Shown here in pieces: positions 36,982-43,758 of a stretch of DNA of 64,000 nucleotides. This DNA comes from Acidobacteriota bacterium (GTDB lineage Bacteria; Acidobacteriota; Blastocatellia; Pyrinomonadales; Pyrinomonadaceae). Within the stretch, counting starts at the first letter, position 1; each line of letters begins with the position of its first letter. A program made the position numbers and the translations under genes. The DNA is taken from NCBI GenBank assembly GCA_019639135.1, contig JAHBSL010000022.1, positions 17,441-81,440 of the forward strand, written 5' to 3'. The notes under the pieces were generated by a model. That model was not told the DNA's origin, did no database searches, and was given only the letters and a program-made list of their open reading frames with translations.

Positions 36982-38421
36982 ATGTCTACAGCAGCAGAAT
37001 TACTTACAAATAGGGAATACAAGTACGGCTTCGTGACCGATATCGAATCGGACATCATCCCGAAGGGTTTGTCGGAGGACACGGTTCGCCTTATTTCATC
37101 GAAGAAGAAAGAACCCGAGTGGCTGCTCGAGTTTCGTCTCAAGGCCTTTCGTCAATGGCTGAAGATGGAAGAGCCGAAGCATTGGCCCAATTTTGAATAT
37201 CCAAAGATCGACTTTCAGGGCATTTCCTACTACGCCGCACCGAAGCAGAAACCGAAAAAGGCCTCGATGGACGAGGTTGACCCGGAGCTGATCAAGACCT
37301 TTGAGAAGCTCGGCATTCCGCTCTCGGAGCAAAAGCTGCTGGCGAACGTGGCGGTCGATGCCGTTTTCGACTCGGTCTCGGTCGCGACGACCTATAAGGA
37401 AAAGCTCAAAAAGGCTGGCGTCATCTTCTGTTCGTTTACCGAAGCGGTCGAGGAATATCCGGAACTGATCCAGAAGTATCTCGGCTCGGTCGTGCCGGTC
37501 GGCGACAACTATTACGCCGCACTGAACTCGGCCGTGTTCTCTGACGGCTCGTTCGTTTTCATCCCGAAGGGCGTTCGCTGCCCTATGGAGCTTTCGACCT
37601 ATTTCCGCATCAACACGCAGGAATCCGGCCAATTCGAGCGGACACTGATCGTCGCCGAAGAAGGCGGCTATGTTGCCTATAACGAAGGCTGCACGGCCCC
37701 GCAGTTTGATACGAATCAGCTACACGCGGCTGTCGTCGAGCTTGTCGCCCTCGACGATGCCGAGATCAAATATTCGACCGTCCAGAACTGGTACGCCGGT
37801 GACGAGACTGGCAAGGGCGGTATCTACAACTTCGTGACGAAACGCGGTGCATGCCGCGGGCGGAACTCGAAGATCTCGTGGACACAGGTCGAAACCGGCT
37901 CGGCGATAACGTGGAAATACCCGAGCGTGATCCTCCAGGGTGATAACTCGATCGGCGAGTTCTATTCGGTCGCGTTGACCAACAACGCCCAGATCGCCGA
38001 TACGGGCACGAAGATGATCCACCTCGGTAAGAACACGAAATCGACGATCGTCTCAAAGGGCATCTCGGCCGGGCACTCGAATAATTCGTACCGCGGCCTT
38101 GTTAAGGTAATGCCAAAGGCCGAGGGAGCACGCAACTACACGCAGTGCGATTCGATGCTGATCGGCGGCCGCTGCGAGGCGAATACGTTCCCGTACATCG
38201 AGGTGATGAACAACTCCGCCCGCGTCGAACACGAGGCGACCACCTCAAAGATCAGCGAGGAACAGCTCTTTTACCTGCAGCAGCGAGGGCTCTCACAGGA
38301 AGACGCCGTCTCGCTGATCATCAACGGCTTTTGCAAAGAGGTCTTCCGCGAACTCCCGATGGAATACGCGGTCGAAGCAACGAAGTTGCTGGGGTTGAAG
38401 CTTGAGGGAAGTGTGGGGTAG
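36982..38421 (+). CDS. sufB: Fe-S cluster assembly protein SufB
   Basis: A 479-residue protein with the SufB core: [62 protein letters not shown], the beta-helix [24 protein letters not shown] and [27 protein letters not shown], each split by me, and the C-terminal [25 protein letters not shown]. The cysteine of NEGCTAP and the His/Glu residues of the C-terminal core suit the SufBCD scaffold. Length normal (about 470-480). The downstream partner sufC is 4.6 kb away. Confidence 0.98.
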   Translation: MSTAAELLTNREYKYGFVTDIESDIIPKGLSEDTVRLISSKKKEPEWLLEFRLKAFRQWLKMEEPKHWPNFEYPKIDFQGISYYAAPKQKPKKASMDEVDPELIKTFEKLGIPLSEQKLLANVAVDAVFDSVSVATTYKEKLKKAGVIFCSFTEAVEEYPELIQKYLGSVVPVGDNYYAALNSAVFSDGSFVFIPKGVRCPMELSTYFRINTQESGQFERTLIVAEEGGYVAYNEGCTAPQFDTNQLHAAVVELVALDDAEIKYSTVQNWYAGDETGKGGIYNFVTKRGACRGRNSKISWTQVETGSAITWKYPSVILQGDNSIGEFYSVALTNNAQIADTGTKMIHLGKNTKSTIVSKGISAGHSNNSYRGLVKVMPKAEGARNYTQCDSMLIGGRCEANTFPYIEVMNNSARVEHEATTSKISEEQLFYLQQRGLSQEDAVSLIINGFCKEVFRELPMEYAVEATKLLGLKLEGSVG

Positions 38422-38655
38422 ATGTCGGAGCGTGCGATCAAAATTGAATTAAGTTTAAACGAAGCTCTCGTGCTGTCAGAGTTTGTTGATAGGTATACGA
38501 ACACGAATCAACTCACGATCGAGGATCAGGCTGAGCAACGAGTGCTTTGGAATATTTGTTGCGAACTAGAGAAAGTCCTAATTGAACCCTTTATGAAAGG
38601 TTATCCCGAAATGCTAGAAAAGGCTCGGGCTGAAGTTAGAGACTCATTGGATTGA
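38422..38655 (+). CDS. Small protein of unknown function after sufB
   Basis: A 77-residue protein starting with the base after the sufB stop, so it is probably read on the same transcript. It is predicted all-helical: SERAIKIELSLNEALVLSEFVDRYTNTN, QRVLWNICCELEKVLIEPF, EMLEKARAEVRDSLD. The N-terminal IELSLNEALVLSEFV pattern is often seen in small conserved proteins near toxin-antitoxin loci. I do not recognise it. It is more likely an insertion-associated gene than a SUF subunit. Confidence 0.6.
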   Translation: MSERAIKIELSLNEALVLSEFVDRYTNTNQLTIEDQAEQRVLWNICCELEKVLIEPFMKGYPEMLEKARAEVRDSLD

Positions 38656-38668
38656 GTCGAGTGTCCGG

Positions 38669-38871
38669 GTCGCCAACGGCGACGGACAATAAAGCCTGGG
38701 GTGGAGGCTTTGCGGAACCCTAGGTTGGATTGAGAAAGGTCTTCGCTCTCTGAAGGAGAGAAACCTGGGTTCGTCGCCTTCAGCGACGGACGGGATTTCC
38801 GGATCGTCCTAGGGTTACGCTCGCAAAGCCTTGCTTCACCCTAGGCTTTAATATGAGTCGCCGTTGGCGAC
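38669..38871. repeat. 200-bp imperfect palindromic element with nested hairpins
   Basis: The 15-bp arm gtcgccaacggcgac at 38669-38683 has a perfect reverse-complement partner, gtcgccgttggcgac, at 38857-38871. Nested inside are aataaagcctggggtg (38688-38703), pairing with caccctaggctttaat (38837-38852), two mismatches in 16; and aggctttgcg plus aaccctagg (near 38705-38723), pairing with cctagggtt plus cgcaaagcct (38808-38831). The centre has cgtcgc/gcgacg and ctctc/gagag hairpins. Each outer arm is itself a hairpin. The element starts 14 bp after the end of the small gene following sufB and ends 8 bp before a RidA pseudogene. Confidence 0.85.
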
Positions 38872-38878
38872 GACGCGT

Positions 38879-39255
38879 ATGAACAAAATTCAACCGCCAA
38901 ACCAACCCCGACCGAAGGGGCATTATTCGCCGGGTGTTGAGCATAACGGTGTGATATTTGTATCGGGACAGTTGCCGATGGCGCTTGTGACGCGCGACGC
39001 CGTTACGGGGATATCGGTGAGCAGACGGAACTAGCGTTAAGAAATGTCGATTCGGTGTTGAAGGCGGCGGGAAGCGATCTCGATCATGTTTTGAGTATGA
39101 CGATCTATGTTTCAGACATGGAACTGTGGGATGCGGTAAATAGGAAATACGCCGAGGTGATGGGCGAACATCGACCGGCGAGGGATATCGTCCCGGTAAC
39201 GGAACTGCACTTTGGGACGAAGATCGAGATACAGTCCATCGCGGCGAAGGCGTAG
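38879..39255 (+). pseudogene. RidA family gene with a one-base frameshift
   Basis: The frame starts at the ATG at 38879 (MNKIQPPNQPRPKGHYSPG, VEHNGVIFVSGQLPMALVTRD) and ends at a TAG 51 codons later. The next frame continues the same protein (TELALRNVDSVLKAAG to LHFGTKIEIQSIAAKA) to the stop at 39255. Comparison with the intact copy at 39504 shows that one base was lost in the run gggg (39007-39010); five G would restore it. RidA proteins hydrolyse reactive enamine/imine intermediates. Either a recent mutation or a sequence error. Confidence 0.85.
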
Positions 39256-39262
39256 GAAGCTG

Positions 39263-39523
39263 ATGGAAGTGATCATTTTAGACGGGTTGGGCTGGATCGG
39301 GGCTGCGTTTATCCTTACGGGATATTTGCTTGTCTCGTTCCGAAAGATCGCTCCGGATTCGTACGCCTATCAGGGGCTGAATATCTCGGCGAGCATTTTG
39401 CTCCTGATCAATACGATGTATTACGGGGCGTATCCGTCGAGCTTTGTAAACGCGGTCTGGGCCGTTATCGGCGTTGTTGCGGTCGCGGCGGTGGTGAGAA
39501 AAAATGCGAAGAATATCAGTTGA
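39263..39523 (+). CDS. Small three-segment membrane protein (CBU_0592-like)
   Basis: An 86-residue protein with three predicted membrane segments (LGWIGAAFILTGYLLVSF, ISASILLLINTMYYG, AVWAVIGVVAVAAVV) and the GYxxVSFxKI-type first loop of CBU_0592 proteins. AGGAAG stands before the ATG at 39263, which is why I prefer it to the longer frame. It overlaps the start of the following RidA gene by 20 bp and follows the RidA pseudogene by 7 bp. Function unknown. Confidence 0.8.
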   Translation: MEVIILDGLGWIGAAFILTGYLLVSFRKIAPDSYAYQGLNISASILLLINTMYYGAYPSSFVNAVWAVIGVVAVAAVVRKNAKNIS

Positions 39524-39887
39524 AGGAATACCGGAGCCGAAAGGCCACTATTCGCCGGGAATTGAGCACGGCGGTTTGATCTATGTTTCGGGGCAGTTGC
39601 CGCTTGACCTTGCAACCCGTGAGCCCTTTACCGGTGATATAGAAGTGCAGACCGAACTCGCGTTAAGAAACGTCGAGGCGGTTTTGAAGGCCGGCGACAG
39701 CGATCTCGGCCGCGTCGTGCAGATAACGATATACGTTTCCGAAATGGAGCTTTGGGACGCGGTCAACCGGGCATATGCACGGGTGATGGGCGACCATCGG
39801 CCGGCGAGGGCGATCGTCCCGGTAAAGGAGCTGCACTTCGGTACGAAGATCGAGATACAGGCAATTGCGGCGGCGGGAAGCGAATAG
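39504..39887 (+). CDS. RidA family protein (second copy)
   Basis: A 127-residue RidA/YjgF protein: PKGHYSPGIEHGGLIYVSGQLPLDLATR, VQTELALRNVEAVLKAG, VVQITIYVSEMELWDAVNRAYA, and PARAIVPVKELHFGTKIEIQAIA. The catalytic arginine of classical RidA is in PARAIV (an Arg is present). It would remove reactive imines, such as 2-aminoacrylate. It overlaps the small membrane protein gene by 20 bp, indicating translational coupling. A repeat overlaps its stop codon. It is the intact paralogue of the pseudogene just upstream. Confidence 0.92.
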   Translation: MRRISVEGIPEPKGHYSPGIEHGGLIYVSGQLPLDLATREPFTGDIEVQTELALRNVEAVLKAGDSDLGRVVQITIYVSEMELWDAVNRAYARVMGDHRPARAIVPVKELHFGTKIEIQAIAAAGSE

Positions 39888-39904
39888 CCACAGAGGTCAC
39901 GGAG
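39887..39904. repeat. CCACAGAG-family repeat at a RidA stop codon
   Basis: gccacagaggtcacggag begins at the last base of the TAG stop of the second RidA gene and ends 8 bp before the start of the third. It is the single-arm form of the family. Confidence 0.75.
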
Positions 39905-39911
39905 AGGACGA

Positions 39912-40391
39912 ATGGGGTTTCATACGATAAGCGGAATCAGGTACTCGTTAATTGCGGTGATATTGATCACTTCGGCTTTGGCCGTCGGGGCTCAGTCGCC
40001 AGTGAAGAAAGCGATAGCGACCGATGAAGCCCCGAAGGCGATCGGGCCGTATTCGCAGGCTATCGTGGCGAATGGATTTGTCTTTGCCGCCGGGCAGATC
40101 GGCTCGGACCCGAAGACCGGAACGCTGGTCGAAGGCGGCATCGAGGCCGAGACCGAGCAGGTGCTCAAGAACATCGAGGCCGTGCTCAAGGCCGCCGGCA
40201 GCAGTATGAAGGACGTGGTCAAGGCGACGGTCTTTCTCGCGGATATGAACGACTTTGCCAAGATGAACGCGATCTATGGCAAATGGATGGGCGAGCCCTA
40301 TCCGGCCCGCTCGACCGTACAGGTCGCCCGTTTGCCGCGAGACGCACGGATAGAGATAGAGGTCATCGCGGTGGCGACTCAGAAGAAATAG
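39912..40391 (+). CDS. Exported RidA family protein (third copy)
   Basis: A 159-residue RidA protein with a signal peptide ([21 protein letters not shown]), so it is probably periplasmic. The domain has [75 protein letters not shown] and the conserved Arg in [25 protein letters not shown]. The pattern GPYSQ and ARSTVQV is that of active RidA enzymes. Unlike the two upstream copies it seems to be exported. The stop codon is again followed at once by a repeat copy. Confidence 0.92.
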   Translation: MGFHTISGIRYSLIAVILITSALAVGAQSPVKKAIATDEAPKAIGPYSQAIVANGFVFAAGQIGSDPKTGTLVEGGIEAETEQVLKNIEAVLKAAGSSMKDVVKATVFLADMNDFAKMNAIYGKWMGEPYPARSTVQVARLPRDARIEIEVIAVATQKK

Positions 40392-40457
40392 CCACCGAGA
40401 TCACCGAGGGGTCGGAGATTTCTTAATGTTCTCTTCGTTCTCTGTGTGCTCTGTGGC
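40391..40457. repeat. Inverted CCACAGAG/CTCTGTGG pair after a RidA gene
   Basis: gccaccgagatcaccgag (40391-40408) is followed by an inverted copy, ctctgtgtgctctgtggc (40440-40457). The two arms give a 67-bp unit that spans the whole gap between the third RidA gene and the next membrane protein gene. The first base is part of the TAG stop. Two C/A changes differ between the arms. Confidence 0.8.
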
Positions 40458-40468
40458 GAAAGAATAAA

Positions 40469-40729
40469 ATGCAATATTACGGCATAGATTGGCTGGCGAC
40501 GGCCGCGGGGCTTTCCGGCGTTTATCTTCTGGGCAATCGCAACCGCATCGGTTTTTTGGTGATGATGGTCGCGAGCCTTAGCTGGATGACGGTCGGGTTT
40601 TTGATAAACAGCGTTGCATTGATCCTCGGCAGCATCGTCTTCTTCAGCCTGCACGTCCGCGGCTTTTTTGCCTGGCGGCGTGAGGAGCGAAACGCGATGG
40701 AAGCGGTGCACATAACGGTGGCGAAGTGA
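40469..40729 (+). CDS. Small membrane protein of unknown function
   Basis: An 86-residue protein with three predicted membrane segments (WLATAAGLSGVYLLGN, GFLVMMVASLSWMTVGFLI, VALILGSIVFFSLHVRGFF), then a basic tail WRREERNAME. The length and number of segments equal those of the CBU_0592-like gene at 39263, which also follows a RidA gene, but the sequences are not clearly alike. It resembles fragments of PnuC transporters. It overlaps the PhzF gene by four bases, GTGA. Confidence 0.7.
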   Translation: MQYYGIDWLATAAGLSGVYLLGNRNRIGFLVMMVASLSWMTVGFLINSVALILGSIVFFSLHVRGFFAWRREERNAMEAVHITVAK

Positions 40730-41556
40730 GTTTGAAGATATTTCAGGTTGACGCATTTACGAGCAAGCCTTTCGGCGGCAATCCGGCGGCGGTCGTCCCG
40801 CTCGAAAGCTGGCTTGCGGATGACGTGATGTTAAAGATCGCGGCGGAGAACAATCTTTCGGAGACCGCGTTCTTTGTAAAGGAAGGCGGCCGCTATCACA
40901 TCCGCTGGTTCACGCCGGCGGTCGAGGTCAACCTCTGCGGGCACGCGACTCTTGCCACATCACACGTGATCTTTAACGAGCTCGGGCTTGAGACGGAAGA
41001 GATACGGTTCCACTCGGACCGCAGCGGTTCGCTCGGTGTTAAGAAGGAAGGCGAAAGGCTTGTCCTCGATTTTCCGGCGTATCCGATGACCGAGATCGAG
41101 ACTCCGGCAGGGCTTGCCGAGGCCGTCGGTGCCCGACCGCGGCGGACGTGGGAATCGCAGGGAAACATGGTCTTTATGCTGCTCGACAGCGTCGATCAGA
41201 TCCGGGCACTAAAGCCCGATATGTCCGAGCTGATGAGGCAGAGTTACGACGAGGTGATCGTGACGACCAGCGGCGATGATTGCGATTTCGCCTCGCGGAT
41301 GTTCGCACCTCGGATCGGTATTCCGGAAGACCCGGTAACGGGAGCGATCCATTGCTCGCTGATCCCGTATTGGGCCGGCGAACTCGGTAAGACGGAGCTA
41401 TTTGCGAGACAGGTCTCGCCCCGCGGCGGCGAGCTTTTCTGCGAACTCGCCGTCGACCGCGTACGGATCGGCGGGAAAGCCGTGACCTTTCTGAAGGGCG
41501 AGATCTATTTGGAAGTTTCGCCACAGAGCTCACAGATAGCACAGAGTGGTTCCTAA
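40726..41556 (+). CDS. PhzF family isomerase-like protein
   Basis: A 276-residue PhzF protein. Family features: FQVDAFTSKPFGGNPAAVVPL, NNLSETAFFV, the RWFTPAVEVNLCGHATLA block holding the conserved catalytic Glu region, and RMFAPRIGIPEDPVTGAIHCSLIPYW. It is an isomerase or epimerase fold, substrate unknown. It starts with GTG, overlapping the membrane gene by four bases. The last 12 or so residues (VSPQSSQIAQSGS) are encoded by a copy of the CCACAGAG repeat, so the natural end was probably near EIYLE. Confidence 0.9.
   Translation: MSLKIFQVDAFTSKPFGGNPAAVVPLESWLADDVMLKIAAENNLSETAFFVKEGGRYHIRWFTPAVEVNLCGHATLATSHVIFNELGLETEEIRFHSDRSGSLGVKKEGERLVLDFPAYPMTEIETPAGLAEAVGARPRRTWESQGNMVFMLLDSVDQIRALKPDMSELMRQSYDEVIVTTSGDDCDFASRMFAPRIGIPEDPVTGAIHCSLIPYWAGELGKTELFARQVSPRGGELFCELAVDRVRIGGKAVTFLKGEIYLEVSPQSSQIAQSGS
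41520..41547. repeat. CCACAGAG-family repeat inside the PhzF 3' end
   Basis: gccacagagctcacagatag followed by cacagag covers the last coding bases of the PhzF gene. In the PhzF frame it reads as PQSSQIAQS, so this copy is translated. It ends 9 bp before the overlapping stop/start TAATG. Confidence 0.8.
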
Positions 41557-42329
41557 TGATCGACGAAATAAAGAGCGAGTTAGCTCGGCTCGAGGAACAA
41601 CACGAGATCAAGATCCTGCTGGCGGTTGAAAGCGGCAGCCGGGCTTGGGGTTTTGCTTCGCAGGACAGCGATTGGGATGTTCGGTACATTTACATTCACA
41701 GGCTCGATTGGTATTTGAGAATTGATCGATACAAGGATTCGCAAGAGGAAATTTTGCCGAACGACATCGATCTCTCCGGGTGGGAATTGCGAAAAGCTTT
41801 GGGGCTATTTCGCAAATCGAATCCGCCGATGCTCGAATGGCTGCGGAGCCCGATAGTTTATCTCGAGCAATTCTCAACAGCAGAGAAATTAAGGAAACTA
41901 AGTGAGGAGTATTACAATCCCCGGCCGTGCATGTACCACTACCTAAGCATGGCAAAAGGCAACTTCAATGAGTTTTTGAAGGATCGCGAGTTAGTAAAGA
42001 TCAAGAAATATTTTTATGTTCTTCGGCCGGTTCTCGCTTGTGACTGGATATTGAACGAAAAGAGTTTTCCGCCGATGGAGTTTGATCGGTTGGTCGATTC
42101 ACAAGTAAAAGATTCGCAGGTACGCACGGCGATCGATAATTTGCTTGAACGGAAAATGGCCGGTGAAGAATTTCGTGAAGAGCCTCGAATTGATGTTTTG
42201 AATGAACTACTCGCCGCGAGAATTAAGTACTTATCCGTTCTTGTTGGTGAAATAGAGACAGTCGACAAACCGCAGACCAAATTGCTGGATGAGCTTTTTA
42301 GAAGGACACTTGAAGAGGCTTGGAGTTGA
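41556..42329 (+). CDS. Nucleotidyltransferase-superfamily protein (DUF/RlaP, COG3541-like)
   Basis: A 257-residue protein with a nucleotidyltransferase motif near residue 25: VESGSRAWGFASQDSDWDVRYIYI, where GSR..G and DSDWD supply the metal-binding Asp residues. The rest is the predicted nucleotidyltransferase COG3541/RlaP pattern (LSGWELRKALGLFRKSNPPMLEWL, YYNPRPCMYHYLSMAKGNF). Its substrate is unknown. It overlaps the PhzF stop (TAATG). The following gene is an MNT-type nucleotidyltransferase. Confidence 0.88.
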   Translation: MIDEIKSELARLEEQHEIKILLAVESGSRAWGFASQDSDWDVRYIYIHRLDWYLRIDRYKDSQEEILPNDIDLSGWELRKALGLFRKSNPPMLEWLRSPIVYLEQFSTAEKLRKLSEEYYNPRPCMYHYLSMAKGNFNEFLKDRELVKIKKYFYVLRPVLACDWILNEKSFPPMEFDRLVDSQVKDSQVRTAIDNLLERKMAGEEFREEPRIDVLNELLAARIKYLSVLVGEIETVDKPQTKLLDELFRRTLEEAWS

Positions 42330-42332
42330 GAT

Positions 42333-42620
42333 ATGAAAGTGTGTGAATCGGACACAAACAGGATAATCGAGATATGCAAGCGTAACGATATTTCATATTG
42401 CGCGCTCTTCGGTTCGTTTGCACGTGGTGAGGCACGGGAGAATAGTGACATTGACCTACTTGTGCGGTTTTCGAAACCCAAGGGCTTTGACTGGATCGAT
42501 GCGGCGCTCGAAATTGAGGATGAGCTTGGTAGGAAGGTTGACCTTGTAACCGAAAGTACGTTGAGTCCTTATTTGAAAGAGTTTGTAATGAAGGACCTAA
42601 AGGTTTTGTATGGACAATAA
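42333..42620 (+). CDS. MNT-type nucleotidyltransferase antitoxin (MntA-like)
   Basis: A 95-residue minimal nucleotidyltransferase with GSFARGEARENSDIDLLV, the GSxARGE...SDID active site, and VDLVTESTLSPYLKE near the end. Such proteins form a toxin-antitoxin pair with HEPN (HepT) proteins and neutralise them by AMP modification of a tyrosine in the toxin's motif. Its end overlaps the HEPN gene by 11 bp, as usual for the pair. Its partner is broken, so it may be a residual antitoxin. Confidence 0.92.
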   Translation: MKVCESDTNRIIEICKRNDISYCALFGSFARGEARENSDIDLLVRFSKPKGFDWIDAALEIEDELGRKVDLVTESTLSPYLKEFVMKDLKVLYGQ

Positions 42621-42987
42621 GGACAATACGGTTTACCTAAAACATATTCTGGAGTGCGTCGAACGAGTCGAGAGCTACCTCGCCGGGCTGGATGCTGAGC
42701 ATTTTTTTGGTAGCCAGTTGTTGATCGATGCGGTCAATAGAAATATCGAAATTATCGGCGAAGCGTGTAACAACCTTTCAAGAGATTTTCGATCAAGCAA
42801 TCCGCAGATCGAATGGAGAAAGATCATTGCGACCTGAAATGTTCTAATTCACGGTTACGCAGCGATCGATCTTGAAATTGTCTGGAACATTACACAGAAG
42901 GAGTTGCCGAGATTGAAAATGGAGATCGAGAAACTTCTCGGGGGAGCAGAAGCGGAACCTTCCGACAAAGATAATTTGGTGAATTAG
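42610..42987 (+). pseudogene. HEPN (HepT-like, DUF86) toxin gene broken by a stop at its catalytic Arg
   Basis: The 75-codon frame runs from 42610 to a TGA at 42835-42837. Read through, it continues for 50 codons (NVLIHGYAAIDLEIVW, NITQKELPRLKMEIEKLL) to a TAG at 42985-42987, giving the full DUF86 length of about 125. The family has R-x4-H-x-Y; here TGA is in the place of the Arg, next to NVLIHGY, and CGA to TGA is a single change. The mutated protein would lose the catalytic Arg and His and the modified Tyr. It lies 3 bp before sufC. Confidence 0.9.
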
Positions 42988-42990
42988 TTT

Positions 42991-43743
42991 ATGTTGCTAG
43001 AAGTCAAAGACCTTCACGCAGGGATCGAAGGCAAAGAGATATTGAAGGGCCTGAATCTTCAGGTCCGCAAGGGCGAGGTCCACGCCATCATGGGGCCGAA
43101 CGGTTCGGGTAAATCGACGTTGTCGAAGGTGCTTGCGGGCCACCCGAACTACGAGGTGATGTCCGGCGAAGTGCTCTACGACGGCAAGGATCTGCTCGAA
43201 ATGGAACCCGACCAACGTGCCCGCGACGGTGTCTTTATGGCGTTCCAGTATCCGGTCGAGGTGCCGGGCGTTTCGAATTCGCAGTTCCTTCGGCTTGCCT
43301 ATAACGAAAAGATGAAGCACCTCGGCGAGGAGGAACTCGACCCGCTCGAGTTCAACGATTACCTGAAAGAAAAGGCGAAGATCGTCGAGATGGACCCGCA
43401 GTTCTTCAAGCGGTCGGTCAACGAGGGCTTTTCGGGCGGCGAGAAAAAGCGGAACGAGATACTGCAGATGGCCGTGATCGAGCCGAAGCTCGCAATACTC
43501 GATGAGACCGATTCGGGCCTTGATATCGATGCTCTTCGGATCGTAGCTGAGGGCGTCAATAAGCTCCGCTCGGAGGAGAACGCGATCATCCTCGTAACGC
43601 ACTATCAGCGGTTGCTGAACTACATCCAGCCCGATTTTGTCCACGTCCTCGCCGGCGGCAAGATCGTTAAAGAAGGCGGCAAGGAACTCGCCCTCGAACT
43701 CGAAGAAAAGGGCTACGATTGGGTCAAAGGTGCGACGAACTAA
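42991..43743 (+). CDS. sufC: Fe-S cluster assembly ATPase SufC
   Basis: A 250-residue ABC ATPase with [10 protein letters not shown] (Walker A), the Q-loop [11 protein letters not shown], the signature [17 protein letters not shown], and [16 protein letters not shown] (Walker B and D-loop), the form typical of SufC. It energises the SufBCD scaffold. The ATG stands 3 bp after the dead HEPN gene. The gap to sufB is 4.6 kb. Length normal. Confidence 0.98.
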   Translation: MLLEVKDLHAGIEGKEILKGLNLQVRKGEVHAIMGPNGSGKSTLSKVLAGHPNYEVMSGEVLYDGKDLLEMEPDQRARDGVFMAFQYPVEVPGVSNSQFLRLAYNEKMKHLGEEELDPLEFNDYLKEKAKIVEMDPQFFKRSVNEGFSGGEKKRNEILQMAVIEPKLAILDETDSGLDIDALRIVAEGVNKLRSEENAIILVTHYQRLLNYIQPDFVHVLAGGKIVKEGGKELALELEEKGYDWVKGATN

Positions 43744-43758
43744 GGTACTTTAGTTCCA

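Noticed and set aside
38669..38871. CRISPR or integron attachment site
   Set aside because: There are only paired arms and no regular repeats with spacers, and no integrase gene or attC core sites.
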